Part shown: positions 32,322 through 45,634 of the stretch, piece by piece | How the letters are laid out: the number at the start of each line of letters is the position of its first letter | Position numbering within the stretch: the first letter of the stretch is position 1 | DNA from: Adiantum capillus-veneris | Lineage: Eukaryota > Streptophyta > Polypodiopsida > Polypodiales > Pteridaceae | Reading direction: 5' to 3' | Length of the DNA: 64,000 nt | Assembly: GCA_014529385.2 (NCBI GenBank) | Contig: CM043969.1 | Span: 72,070,676-72,134,675, forward strand | Translations under genes and position numbers: made by a program | Notes under the pieces: model-generated | Told to the model about the DNA's origin: nothing | The model's database searches: none | Seen by the model: the letters and a program-made list of their open reading frames with translations, nothing else

Positions 32322-32618
32322 TATTTAAAACTAATCCTTTTATAGGATGATGGCATTTCCATCCTATGAGAATATTGTCAAGCATTTTATGATTACCAAA
32401 AAATAAGTCGAAGCACTCACAATTTATTTATTTTTGGTAAGATCCAATCGAGAAGGATATTGTGAAACAGAGAGTGTATGTAGATAGCACCACAATTCGA
32501 ATCTTCTTTGCTGAGAACTCTTCTTCCACATGGGTTTGTAGAAACCTGCAATATATTCATAGGTTAGATTTCAAGGAAGTTTCTGATTGCAGGGAATCTG
32601 CCTCTCCCTCTTGTAAAA

Positions 32619-34067
32619 CTACGAGATTTTCCTCGATTTAGACGAGGAGCTAGGTGTAAAAAATGAGGTGAAGCAGTTGGGAGTAGCCAAAGAGTTAGCT
32701 CTTTTCAGAGCAGGAGAATCATCATCTTCAATACAAGGTTTAAGAAAATTAGTGATGAACTTGACCCCTTTAAAGTTAGCATAAGTGGTGAGGTATAGAC
32801 CGGGCTCATCTGCTTTAAGCTCTTTCAAAATATCATGCATAAGACCACGGAAGATATTAAAGGCAATTTGTGCAATCACAATCTGCTTAGCCTGTCCACC
32901 AAGCCATGAGCAGATGAGGGATAGATGAAAGTCGACTGGTTTTTTTGGAAATAACAGATCCAAATGGTTAAGGATGAACCATATTACATGATCAAACCAC
33001 ATGATGCTTGATTCACATGTAGCTTTGCGGTCAAGAAACCTGCAAGCACATTTCACATAGAGACGGAAGATATTCCAGATGGACTCTGTGTAGAAATCTG
33101 GGTTACTTTTTGCAAATTCCATGCTACCTTTAGTACGTATGTATAATACAGCATTTGAGGGGCATTTGGAGTGGTCGATGAGATGAAGGTTAAAGGGTGC
33201 TTTAATTAGTCCTCCCTTGTCCAAGAACTGCCCTCCTTTAAGAATCTTGAATTTACAGTCTTCCACGGTTGAGGCAGGAAGGTTGGCCAAGTACACCCAG
33301 GTTTCGATAAGAATGGGAGCCAGGAAGGCTTTGTTAGGCAGAACCCACAGTTGATGGTCAACTCCGAGAGATTCAATTTCTATTTGTCTTATTGGTAAGA
33401 CAAGAAATACTTTAGAGATTTTTGGTACCATCTCAAGGAGGTTAACATCATTGAGGGAGCAAAGATTATTTTGAAATTCTTTTACTACTTCTAGAGCAGC
33501 ACTATCTCGACAGAAAATGCCACCAGTTGGAGGGATGGAGGGGGTATTTGGGGTGCAACAAACGAGGGGTTAAGCCCACAGAATTTCCTAAGGAATTTTG
33601 ATAGCTCAGCTCCAGATGAGGAGAACTGGGCAAGCTCCTGCTGATATTGTGAAGCAAGGACAGGAAGTTGGGCAATATATTGGGACAACAAATTGACACC
33701 TTCTAGGGGGCCTTTGTCCAATGTATCTAGAATTTTTACCCAGACATTAAATGACAACATATGCAAGACATAAATTTTTTTATCTGAGACAAGAGCTGAA
33801 TCATAAATAAGTTGTGAAGCATCCAAATTGCTAATACATCTGAGGACAAGAGAGGAGGCCACAGAGAGGGGCTCCGAGGTAAGTTCCAATCCTTGAGATA
33901 AGGCAAGAGTCTCCAAAAACAGTGAGGCCAGGTTTACTTTTTCTTGCCATAGTATGTAATACATAATTTGGCTTTCCTAGCAAGGAAAGGTCTAGTTCTA
34001 GTAGCCAAGGCATTCTTTGGTGTATGATCTTTAAGGTAAAGCTTAATCTGATCAAGAATCTTTGCAT
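32619..34067 (-). pseudogene. ORF1-like protein of the RT element
   Basis: Two open minus-strand stretches, 33964-33491 (157 codons) and 33431-32619 (270 codons), are offset by a frameshift. A third frame at 34067-33831 overlaps the start. The 270-codon part contains VWVLPNKAF-like and SIMWFDHVIWFILNHLDLLF segments and ends in a Ser-rich tail (FFTPSSSSKSRK). I recognise no domain. It is encoded directly upstream of the RT on the same strand, so it may be the element's first protein (nucleic-acid binding or structural). That role is only inferred from position. Confidence 0.45.
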
Positions 34068-34387
34068 GATTCTCAGGGTTGTGATTAGTACTCATGCGAG
34101 CTGTCATTCTATAACGTGAGCAGTCCTAAAACAGAGGTGATATAAAGATTAGCAAAGTGTCTATATTGTAAAGTGTACTTGGTCCTGCAAACCTTCAACC
34201 GGCAAAGTCAGAAACTATGGTAGCCGTGAGCAGGGAACCAGAAAAAGAGTCTAAAAGGGGCCACCTAACACCAGTCTACCAATGAAGGATTTATAGTCTA
34301 TGGGTCCAATTTAGAACTCCATTCCTAAGATAATTTCCTAGGCCAGCATCCCGGTTTCCCCCGAAAAGAAGAAACCTTATGTATAGG

Positions 34388-36792
34388 ATGTGTGTGTAGT
34401 TGTTTAAATCTTAACTAATAAGACATAATTGAATTTTTACATTCAAAAGACAGCTCGCCAAGGAATAATGAACTAATATGTACAAAAATAACTTAGTATT
34501 ATAATTATTTAGGTACAATGATTGTAGGAAAGAGATCCTCTTTCAGTAAGACTAGTAGTAAAAGAACTTCCCCGTTCCTCAGTGAGTATTTCATTACAGA
34601 AAGGTTGCTTGCCAAAGAAAAGAAAGCCGTCCAAGATAAGATAGAGTCCTTACCTGCATCCATCCAAACAAGACAACAATCCTGTTAGCCTTGGATGTGT
34701 TTTACAGGTATCAATGGACCATATCAGTTGTTATCCATGTCCATCTTATAGGTTTTAATTACTTTAGACAAGCTAGTTTATTCATTAGAACTGGTATGTT
34801 AGCAGTCTTTCTTATTACTTTACAGTCTATCTTCTAAATGGTGGAGTCCATCAAAAGTTAAACTATTTCAAGAGCCATAGCTCAGTAGCTATGCTTAAGA
34901 CAAAACAACAACCATATACTTACCTTCAAAATCAATAAACCCATGCTATCAAAAGGTACTTCTTTAGACAAAGAGATGTGAAATCGGACTACTTTTTGTC
35001 AACCAAAGGTATCATATGAGGGTGATGACTACCTCGTTTTTTATAACCAATAAGACACCAGTGTAACCAGTCAACAGAGTAGCAAGACTCCCTTTTTTTA
35101 AAGTGGAACCTCATTTTTAAGAGCAATAGCTTGGAAGCTATACCCAAGCCGAAACAAAACCGACCATATACTTACCTTCATATCCATAAGTCATTAACGG
35201 CTTTTAAGAACAGTAGTGTCCGGCCCTACCAACCACAGCTTTTTTCCAAAGCTGAAAAAATTAACTGCTGTATACTTACCTTCAAAAAATGCCAAGCTAT
35301 CACGGACTGTAGTGTCCGGCCTGTTTTGAGTATGTTGCTTTAAAGCTTCAACATTCATGGGTACTTTAAAAACACCCCATCCCTTTTCTAATATGAGATC
35401 CCAATGGTGATAAGCCCAAGTGTGGCAACCAGTTTATCACAGAAAAAAACCAACAGTTTTCGAAACCTGCCAATCAAATAGATAACTCTATTTCCTAATG
35501 AGAGAAAAAACCCAGTTAAAACAGCGACAAAACCAGTCATTACGCTGGTTTTTTCCAGGTCCTGCAACGGCTAGAGTCAGAGCCAAGTGACCCATCGGCC
35601 ATCACCAAATGTTGCCTCCATTTACACAGTCGGGACAAAGAACCAGTTCCCGTCTATCAATATACATATCCAAATGTAGCATATGTTAAGAATGGCCATC
35701 AAGCCAACCATCATACAACCATATACACACATACACATACTGCCACACATGCACAATTTTGTTTTTATGTAAAGGTGAAGTCCTGCAGCGATTAATTTCA
35801 GAGCCATTTAAACTATACTGTGGCTACCCCCATCTTTTATGCAAGCTTTCCCTTAAACAAATAACCACAGACCGTCATTTTTTATGCACAAGAGATCCAA
35901 GGACAACCATAATGTCTAGGCCTAGCAAAATAACCAGTCAAGCCCGTAACTATAAGAACCTGCAGTGGCTCGTAAACATTTTACAAGAACGACATAGCCG
36001 ACAGTAAACCACAGAGGCGACCTAACCAGTCCACGGTTAGGAGCAGCTCTAATATGATGTTTATATCAGCTTATAACAGGCGGGGGTGTATCATTCCTAA
36101 GTTTACCATATCAAGCCCCTTGATATAACATCAACTGAAAATTCCGTTTGCAAACAGTTTACAAGAATACCATAGCCGTAGTTTTAATTGCACAGTATGC
36201 GTGCTTGCAACAAGCATAAGGTAGGACCACCTTCCCTAAATTAAAACCTTTTAGTGTTTAATCATGCATAAATAATGCAGTAAACCAACAAAACCCAGCA
36301 AGGGTGAGAATAAATACCTGAGTCACCTGCGTGGAGAGCTCCATTCTCCTTGGTAGTAAAGCAGACAATAGGTGTTCACAAAATAACTCAACACACCCGC
36401 AATGGCTAAGTGAGGGGCAGAGATGCGCCCTCACCTGTTTTCGTATGTTGTGCCAAGGTAGCGAGAGAGTCAGGCCGCACTCCCTCATGAGTGTGTGATA
36501 GCATAGAGTTGCACGCCTATGGCCATCAATGGAGATTGATAGTCAGGGGGGAAGAAAGCCGCCTTCACTGCGCCATGAGAGCAGACTCCATTGAACACGC
36601 TCGACTCTCCAGAAGTACAGAGCATCATAATACATTCAAGGGCTAAGTCCCCCGGTAGTAGTAAAGTTTAGTGATCCATTTTTTCCTAGTCTGGTCCAGG
36701 CAAAAGAGCAACAAGGGGGGGATGGGGGAGGGGGAAGGGGGGGTTTTTTTGGGGAAATTTTTCTTAGAAAATACAACTTATGACCTGTATAC

Positions 36793-36830
<38 letters not shown>
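34388..36830. repeat. Long direct repeat, copy 2, of the RT element
   Basis: Collinear with 28042-30519, starting near TGTGTAGTTGTTTAAATC and ending in the same AAAATACAACTTATG block and a (TG)n tract at 36795-36830. The poly-G run of copy 1 is here an interrupted G-rich run (about 36714-36745). Short frames within it are not conserved between copies. Confidence 0.9.
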
Positions 36831-37760
<930 letters not shown>

Positions 37761-38262
37761 GCTCCCAGTCTCCGACACGTGTGGCAAAGCGCACATTTTT
37801 GGCGTCGTTTGGGACTGCCTTGCACTAAGCTTGAGGAGCACTCAGTGCTACCTTAGAAAGCCATTCACTTCTGCCATATCTGGTTTTTTGCTGAGTTATG
37901 TTAGATATGTTAAGTGGCTGCAATGTGCAAGTTTTGGCAGGTTTTTGTTAGCTCTATTAAGTGCTGTAATGTACATGTTTTGTTAGATTTGTTAAGTGTT
38001 GCAATGTGCAGGTGTTAGCAAATATGTTAGTTAGTGTAGGTCTGTAATGTGCAGTGGACAGTGAGCAGTAGACAGTGTGAAGGTTGATTGTCTGTCAGTG
38101 TGTAGTTTACTATGTTAGGCAATTTGTGAGCAGAGATAATTAGTGTTCATTTTCTATGTGAGCTATAGACAGGTTAGACAGAGTTGCCAGGGGCAGCTGT
38201 GTGAGCGCGTGAGCTTGACATCCAAGCGCAGCATTATCCACAGAAAGTGTTTTTTCAAAAAG

Positions 38263-38297
<35 letters not shown>

Positions 38298-38820
38298 CGC
38301 TCAAAAATCTGAGACCAAAAAGGAAATTCAAAAATAAAATTTTAAAAATATTATTTTAAAGAAAGGATCAGGACCAGGATCATTCCTCGAGCCCGAGCCC
38401 AAGCCCAGGCCTAAGCCTCAGTCCTCTGTCTTATGATATAGTATAGATACTACTATATATATAAAGACTAGCACCTCAAGTGAGGGGAGGGCATGTGAGA
38501 GAAGTTCCTCAAGTCCTCCACCCTTCCCTTTACACTTGCCCTTTGGACTTACTAATTCTAGCCTTCTTTTCGACTAGAAAAAGACTGTTTTAAGGATTTC
38601 GAGGGCTTTAAGTAACCGAATTGGGGTTTGTAAATCACGGCACGTCCCTCTAACCAAGACACTTATTTTGAGCTATCACACGCCATATTTGTGGCTCGGT
38701 TAGAAAAAAGGACCATAAAAACAAAAAAAATTGAGAAAAACTTTGGGTTGTAAACACCTTAAAAACTAGGTGAGCGACCTTCATGGGCACTCACCAACAC
38801 TTCTAGAGTGTTGAGGACAC
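37761..38820. other. Noncoding; probable gypsy 5' LTR/leader in the right half
   Basis: A (TA)n run lies at about 38264-38293. ACTATATATATAAAGAC at about 38451-38467 is a TATA-like core. TGGCTCGGTTAGAA at about 38691 could be a primer-binding site for the gypsy element whose gag starts near 38821. No matching LTR was found downstream of 57935, so the LTR boundaries are unresolved. Confidence 0.35.
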
Positions 38821-40451
38821 ATGTCCTTACGCTCTGGTCGTGTGCTAGAGGACAATTTCATAGAGAGTGTCTCTGTTTACGCGGGCACTCATTATTTCTC
38901 CACGTTAGACTCTAGGCCCTCAGCGGGAACCCAAGGTAGTACCACTCAGGATCCACATATTGCATTTAGTGACTCTTCCTCTAACTACGATGTCATGGAA
39001 GGTTACCCGATGCCTAATCTTGAGAAATCAAGCCAAGACATGCATGCCATGAGCCCACGGTCTGGACCGAGCGTGTTTAGCCACCTGAAAGAGACTTTGA
39101 GTAGAGCCACTCGCTTCGAACATGGAGCTGACGATGTGAATGAAGGGGGTGGGGAAGTAAATTCACCATTCATGACCAACGTAGACCCCATTCTCCCGGA
39201 GAGTGTGCATGTGAATACTCCATTCACTGCACCCCCTGACTCTTAAGAGTTATTCCCCTTCGAGGTTATATTACCTGATGGTAGAATCCTTGTCGAAGTG
39301 CAAGAGGTTGAGCGATTTATTATTGCGGCTAGGAAAAAGGAAATCAAGAGCCTACGCAAGGCACAGCAAAGGAGAGAGCTAAAAGTGAAGGCCCCTATGT
39401 CGACATCCATGCTAGCCAAGCAATCAAGTGCTCCTGAATTAGCAACCACTAAGGGTCAACCCATAGAGAGCCACATTGTATCTAGTTCAAAGGACACCCC
39501 TAGCACTTCAATCCTAGATAGAGCGTTTCTAAATGAAAATTGAGAGTATGAACTACAAACGGAGACTTTAATCGACCTATACACAGGTCACACTTATCAC
39601 GTGGGTTGGTTAGATGTCCTACAATCCACATCGGATGCTACTAACATAGAGGAGAAACAACAAAGAGTTTGTGATGTCATCGATAGGGTTATTGAGCTGG
39701 AGAGGCAAAAAAAAGGGATCCACATGCCTTCAACGGGTCTCATGAGATTTTTGGATACAGGGAAGGCTAAGCAACCAACTTTATCACAAATGGAGACTCC
39801 CTCCGTAAGCTCGATGGATCCTCCATTTGTTGTTTCGCTAGGGGTCTCAGTACAAACTAAGCCCACAAGTGATAGCTTCACGTTTAGCTCATCTTTCTCT
39901 TGATGACACCATAGCTACCATGCCTACCCCAGTGATGGGCATGCCAAAAAACATGCCATGGATCTCATTTATTAGTAAAGCGTCACTACATGGTGGCTCA
40001 ATGCCTGCAACAGTACTTACAAGTGTGTATCAATCATATGCACCTATAGGTCCTCGTACTCATATAACTCCTACCCCTCCCATTGTTTTAACAGCTTATG
40101 CTCCACAACCACAACATCCAAGCTCTTATTTCAATGGGGCCATACTAGCTAGCATTAGCATCTTACATCCCACGTCTACTATGCCTAGGGCCACACATAT
40201 GAACTTTGGGCCACCACATGGCACAACATCGTACCCAACTTGGAACCCAAGGGGCTGCATATACGCCAAACCCAATGCCAACCCCCATTCCACATGCAGT
40301 CCCAAGAGCGCCTGTCCCCACTATACCTGCTCACTTAAGTGACTTGGCAACATTTTCTCAAGCTATAGGTCGATCTATTGCTAAAAATATGCGTAACACG
40401 AGAGAGCCTAGAAGTAAGGCGGTACAAATACCCAAGCTCACACAAAAATTT
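38821..40451 (+). pseudogene. Gypsy gag N-terminal part, interrupted by copia A
   Basis: Frame 1 runs from MSLRSGRVLEDNF at 38821 to 39903 with single in-frame stops (39244-39246 and 39541-39543). It then shifts twice, at about 39900 and 40250. The content is low-complexity, with charged and Ser/Thr/Pro-rich regions, a Lys/Glu coiled-coil-like stretch (RKKEIKSLRKAQQRRELKVK) and a Pro-rich part. The last codons before the copia are KLTQKF. Reading resumes at 45635 with SGDGDVRHIKVFEQI in an open frame, so both parts belong to one gag. Confidence 0.65.
40447..40451. other. Target-site duplication of copia A (left)
   Basis: AATTT, repeated perfectly at 45630-45634 on the other side of copia A. 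Confidence 0.9.
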
Positions 40452-40678
40452 TGTTGGAATTAGGGTTGCAGAGAAACACACACAGCTTGGAGAAGACGAA
40501 GGAAGCTCAAGGCACACAATAGAGAGTGTATTACTTAGTGTGCTATGGAAAGATAGATAGCCCTAGAGTGATAGGCGTATATACAATGCACGGGGGAAAA
40601 AACCTCCTAAAGAGGGAAAAAATGCCCCGGCGGTCCTAGTGTGTTCACACACATCACTACCACATGTATATGGTAACA
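40452..40678 (-). repeat. Copia A 3' LTR, 227 bp
   Basis: On the minus strand it begins TGTTACCATATACATG and ends AATTCCAACA. It differs from 45403-45629 at 6 positions by my count (about 2.6%). A polypurine tract (minus strand CCAGGGGGGATT) lies just above it at 40679-40691. Confidence 0.92.
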
Positions 40679-40753
40679 AATCCCCCCTGGAGTGATGCGG
40701 TGAACGAGAGCTGGCACATGAGTAAAGGGAAGTGCCATGCCCTGAGGACAGGA

Positions 40754-43700
40754 TCAGTCCACAAAGGGGAGTAAGCCCAAAGCTTTGCGGAAAGCTTCAA
40801 GCTTCTCACGAGAGAATGCCTTTGTGAAAAGATCTGCAAGGTTGTCCTGTGTTGGCACATAAGCCAAGTTGATCTCTCCTGTTCAGAGCCTCTCCCTGAC
40901 ATAGTGGTAATGCACCTCAATGTGCTTTGTGCGAGCATGAAAAACTGGGTTCCTCGCAACTGCCAATGCGCTCTGACTGTCAGTGTAGATAGTGTTGGCA
41001 ATGTCCTGTCCAACACCCAAATCAGCCATAAGGCGTCTGAGCCATACACACTCAACTGTAGCTGTGAAGACTGCCCTGTACTCAGCCTCACAACTTGAAG
41101 TGGCCACAGTAGATTGCTTCTTGCTCAACCATGATATACATGAACTGCCAAGCATGAAACAAAAACCACTTGTGGACACTCTCGTGTCAAAACAACCAGC
41201 CCAATCTGAGTCCGAAAAAGCATGTAAGTCTGGCGGCAATGATCCCCCCTTGGGATAAAACAAGCCAAGATGTAAAGTGCCACTAAGGTAGCGGAAAATC
41301 CTCTTGACAGCCTGCCAATGCTTAGACCCTGGGCTATGCATAAATCTGCTGACCTGTGAGACTGCAAACTGAATATCCGACCTCGTGTTGCATACATAAA
41401 TTAGGCAGCCAACAGCAGTTTGGTAAAGAGTGACATCAGCAGGATCACCAGCATCATGTAGACTCAACTTCAAACCTGTTTCCATGGGAGTGGCAATAGG
41501 TTTGCAATCCTCAAGTACAAACTTACATACCAATGTCTCTATGTAACTTTTCTGACACAAGGCAATACCACCATCACACTGCTTAAACTGTATACCCAAG
41601 TAATGATCCAACAGCCCCAAATATTTCATCTTGAAAGTAGCATTCAAATCAGCCTTAAATTCAGCAATATGTCTCTCATTTGGTCCAATGATCAGCAAAT
41701 CATCAACATAAAGAACCACGATGAGAAATACATCACCCTCACGCTTTACATACAATGTGCTTTCTGTTGGACTGTTACGAAAGCCTTGTTTGACCAAATG
41801 AGTGTCAGCTTTCTCATACCAAGCACGAGGAGATTGCTTCAACCCATACAAAGCCTTGTTACATTTGCACACTTTGTCCTCTTGTCCTTTTATGAAAAAA
41901 CCGCGAGGCTGCGTTACATAAACTTCCTCAAATATGTCACCATTCAAGAAAGCAGTAACAATGTCTGATTGATGTACATCCCAACCAAAATGAGCTGCCA
42001 ATGCACATAGAAAACGCACAGTAGTCATACGACAAGTGGGAGCCAAAGTCTCTTCATAATCTATGCCTTTTTGCTGTGCATAACCTTTTGCAACAAGTCG
42101 AGCCTTATGGCGATCGATCTCACCATCCGGTTTGCGTTTCAACTTGTAAACCCACTTTGTACCAATGGCCTTTTTGCCAGGAGGCAAATCACATAAAGTC
42201 CATGTGTCATTTTCTATAAGTGCATCATATTCTGATTGCATGGCAGCCATCCAATTTTCTGAATTCTGTGCTTCATCAAAAGACAGAGGCTCCTCAACAT
42301 CATGTAAACTAGACACAGCCAAAGCATAACAATCTGATGCATAAGATGCACGGCGAGAGCCTGAACGAGTACGACTAGACAAAGGTGCATCCAATTTACT
42401 GTCACGCAAAGTGTGCACAAGCCATTTTGGCATACCTCTAGCCTGCTCATTTTCAGCCCTTTCCTCATCAAGTACATCATGTACATCTGCATCAGTAATA
42501 GGCTGATCTAAAACATTTTCAGAAACCCCCATAGGCTGTACATTTGCCTCATTGGAACTTACATTCGTATTTCCACCACTGAAAAGAGGCAACAAAGTGT
42601 CATAAATGTCCTGTGAGCTTACATTACTGTCTCTAGTACATGACAACAAGGGCTGAACAGAATCTTCCACAAACACTACATCCCGAGAAACCAGAATACG
42701 TTTTGTTTGCGGATGATACAACCTGTAACCTTTGCTTTCAGCACTATAACCAACAAAAATACATTTGATAGCTTTATCATCCAAATTTTTGCGCTGCACT
42801 TGTGGCACCAAAGCATATGCCAAACAGCCAAAAACACGCATGTGCTCAATAGAAGGCTTTATATCATGCCATGCTTCATATGGAGTAATAGACTGCAAAG
42901 CTTTCGTAGGACACCTGTTAAGTACATAAGTGGCACACATGATGGCCTCAAGCCAAAAAGAATGAGGCAAAGCTTGACTTTTGACCATACATCGTGCCAT
43001 TTCCGTCAGTGACCTGTTTTTCCTCTTAGCAACACCATTTTGTTGAGGTGTATAAGGCACTGGACATTGGTGTTTTATCCCACGACTAGCCAGAAATGCA
43101 TTAAATTCATGAGACATATACTCCCCCCCTCGATCTGAACGGAGGGTGCCCATAATACATTTCGAGACATTTTCAGCCATAGCCAGAAATTGTTTGAAGC
43201 ACATAAAAACTTCGGACTTTGCTTTAAGCGGAAATACCCATGCATGCCTGGAGTAATCATCAATGAAAGTCACGAAGTACAGGTAATTGCCCAAGGACGG
43301 AGTTTGCATGGGCCCACAAACATCACTATGCACAAGCTGCAACCTGCATGTGGCCCGAACTGAACCATCCTTTGGAAATTTAGAACGCTGCATCTTACCC
43401 AAAATACAGCCTTCACAAACATGTTTGACAGGTGCTTCAAGAGGTGGCAAAGAAGCAACCATATCAGATTTCTGCAAACGCAACAAACTGGCAAAATTCA
43501 GATGACCAAAACGTGCATGCCAAAGTTTTGCATCTGAAATAGCCCTTGAATCTACAACAGCATTTGCAAAATTTTTTCCACACTTGTCATACAAAGTGAG
43601 CCTATACAGCCCACGGCACAAAAGGCCAGATGCAACAATTTCATCACCAAAACTGAGATCATGAACTGTACATCTGTCATCCACAAATTTGACTACAAGT

Positions 43701-45040
43701 CCAAGTCTAGCAAGTGCGGATACAGACAAGAGATTCTTCTTGATCCCAGGTACATAAAGTGCATCAACAAGTGTGAAGGAACTGCCATTAGCAGCAGTGA
43801 GCACAATCTTTCCAACTCCCTGAACTGGATAAGAGGCGTTGTTGGCACAAGTGACTGAATTCCCATGAGGGACTGACTCGAGAGAGGTAAACAATTCACG
43901 ATGTGAGGTAATGTGCTTTGTAGCACCACTGTCGAAATACCACACATGTGAATCTGCAGCAACTGACAAGCATGCATCATGGACAGCAAGATTGTAAGTG
44001 CACTCTGCGCTAAAAGCCCATTCTGCATCAACATCAGCAACACAATCTCCTTTCACAGAAGACTCAACAATGGCTGCATTTGTAGTGGAACAAGCATTTG
44101 CAGTGGAACCACCCTCTTTCTTCTTAGCCTCTTTGGCCTTCAACTTAGGACACGACTTGATCAAGTGATCATTGGCTTTACAATAATGGCAACGCATCTT
44201 CTTTTTGCCCTTATCACCAGAATTTCCAGACGAATTGCTGCCAGCAGAAGCATTAGGAACATAATTTTTGCCACTCGCAGCAGAACCATAAGAAGTGGCT
44301 GCATTGCTGTTACCACCCTTTCTTTGAGAAGCAATAAAAGCCTGTTCAACTGCACGCTGTCTAGTCCTGTTTTTTCTGGACAGTGACTCTTGTAACAGCA
44401 ATGTGCATAATGCATCAAACTTGACATCTTCTGGATTTCCTTGGGTCATCAATCTCTAAGTACTAGCAAAAGTCTGGTAGGAATCTGGTAAGGCATCAAG
44501 AACAGTCTGCACAAGGGAACTGTCTGAAATGACTTCACCTGCAGAAATAAGCTGCTCATTGATATCCTTGACACTAGCAAGGAACGTGTCCATATCATCC
44601 TCCTTATGCATAATCTTCGACTCCAGCTCTTTACGCAGCAAAGCAATTTTAGCCTTATTGCGGCTTGCATAAAGACCTGCTAGAATATCCCAAGCCTGTT
44701 TTGCAGATTTTGCTGAACGAATGTGAGGAACAATGGTGAGGTTCACAAACAATGCAATCAATGCATGAGCCTACGCATCCTTAACATCCCAACGAGCTTG
44801 TTCTGCCGTAGGCAAAACAACTCTAACAGCTGCATTCCTTGCAGCAAGACCTGCAACATCCTCAACATCGCCTACATCCTCAGAACCAGGACGTACATCA
44901 ATGCCCTGCACAATGTTCCAGACACCCTTTGACACAAGAACGTGTTGCATCATATAAGCCCACATAGGGTAGTTGTCCCCATCCAACCTGTCCTCAGCAG
45001 CAAACATCTTGAACACATCTGTGTTGTTGTTGTCAGCCAT
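40754..45040 (-). pseudogene. Copia A gag-pol polyprotein, one frame with three stops
   Basis: From ATG at 45040 to TGA at 40754 the frame holds for 1429 codons without a frameshift. It is broken only by TAG (44771-44773), TAG (44456-44458, Trp in copia B) and TGA (40883-40885). Domains in order: gag (UBN2-like), CCHC knuckle (CHYCKANDHLIKSC), protease (WYFDSGATKHIT), GAG-pre-integrase (WHARFGHLNF, CEGC), integrase, RT (YVDDLLIIG) and RNase H (SDSDWAG). Integrase keeps Asp in FIDDYS and SDRGGEY. The catalytic Glu is Lys (GVAKRKNRS, codon 43025-43027; Glu in copia B). RT and RNase H look intact, but the integrase should be inactive. Confidence 0.9.
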
Positions 45041-45402
45041 GGTAAATGCTGCACCTGATGTGAAAACTGCCCGAAAATAGGAGAAACGGAGCGGGAAAAA
45101 CCTATGCTATATAGCACAAACCGTAGAAGACTGTAAGGCACCTGTTATGCAGAAAATGGCACTGACAGAAATTCTGCACAAAATGACGAAATAGCCTGTG
45201 CAGTACTGCCTGTAGTGGAAACAGAGGCCGAAATGAGCCCAAATCAAAATTCTGAGCAAACCCAGGTCTTCGAGCTCTCCCAAAAAAAAATTCGACCTAC
45301 GAACGCCCGCCAAAGCTCACTGAAATCGGAGAAGGTGAGCAGGCGTGTGCTGGAGCGTCTGGCGACTAACCCCGGGAGGACGTGACCTGCTTTGATACCA
45401 AT

Positions 45403-45629
45403 TGTTGGAATTAGGGTTGCAGAGAAACACACACAGCTTGGAGAAGACGAAGGAAGCTCAACGCACATAATAGAGAGTGTATTACTTAGTGTGCTATGAA
45501 AAGATAGATAGCCCTAGAGTGATAGGCGTATATACAATGCACAGGGGAAAAAACCTCCTAAAGAGGGAAAAAATGCCCTGGCGGTCCTAGTGTGTTCACA
45601 CACATCACTACCACATGTATATGGTAACT
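45403..45629 (-). repeat. Copia A 5' LTR, 227 bp
   Basis: Paired with 40452-40678. Its outer terminal base is T instead of A on the plus strand (GGTAACT), so the TG terminus is damaged. The LTR abuts the AATTT target duplication at 45630-45634. Confidence 0.92.
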
Positions 45630-45634
45630 AATTT

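Larger units (their letters stand above)
28042..36830 (-). mobile_element. RT element between 2.45-kb direct repeats (Penelope-like or unclassified)
   Basis: Two direct repeats bound about 3.9 kb that encodes, on the minus strand, an ORF1-like region (32619-34067) and a reverse transcriptase (30700-32321). No integrase, RNase H, aspartic protease or CCHC knuckle is seen. No TGG-type primer site follows copy 2 and no purine tract precedes copy 1 on the coding strand. The repeats therefore look like the pseudo-LTRs made by tandem or partial-tandem Penelope-like elements rather than true LTRs. Class assignment is inference. Confidence 0.6.
40452..45629 (-). mobile_element. Ty1/copia element A, full length (5.18 kb)
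   Basis: Complete structure: 227-bp LTRs, PBS (TGGTATCAAAGC on the minus strand at 45389-45400, one change from the initiator-Met consensus), a polyprotein frame of 4287 nt, PPT, and a perfect 5-bp target-site duplication AATTT. It is inserted antisense into gypsy gag. Same family as copia B. Confidence 0.92.

Noticed and set aside
28042-36830. Interpreting the 2.45-kb direct repeats as true LTRs
   Set aside because: No primer-binding site or polypurine tract at the inner edges, no TG...CA ends that I could fix, and the RT is not of copia or gypsy type.
40904-44043. Plus-strand open frames of 64-135 codons across copia A
   Set aside because: They are antisense shadows of the minus-strand polyprotein; the same shadows appear on the minus strand of copia B.
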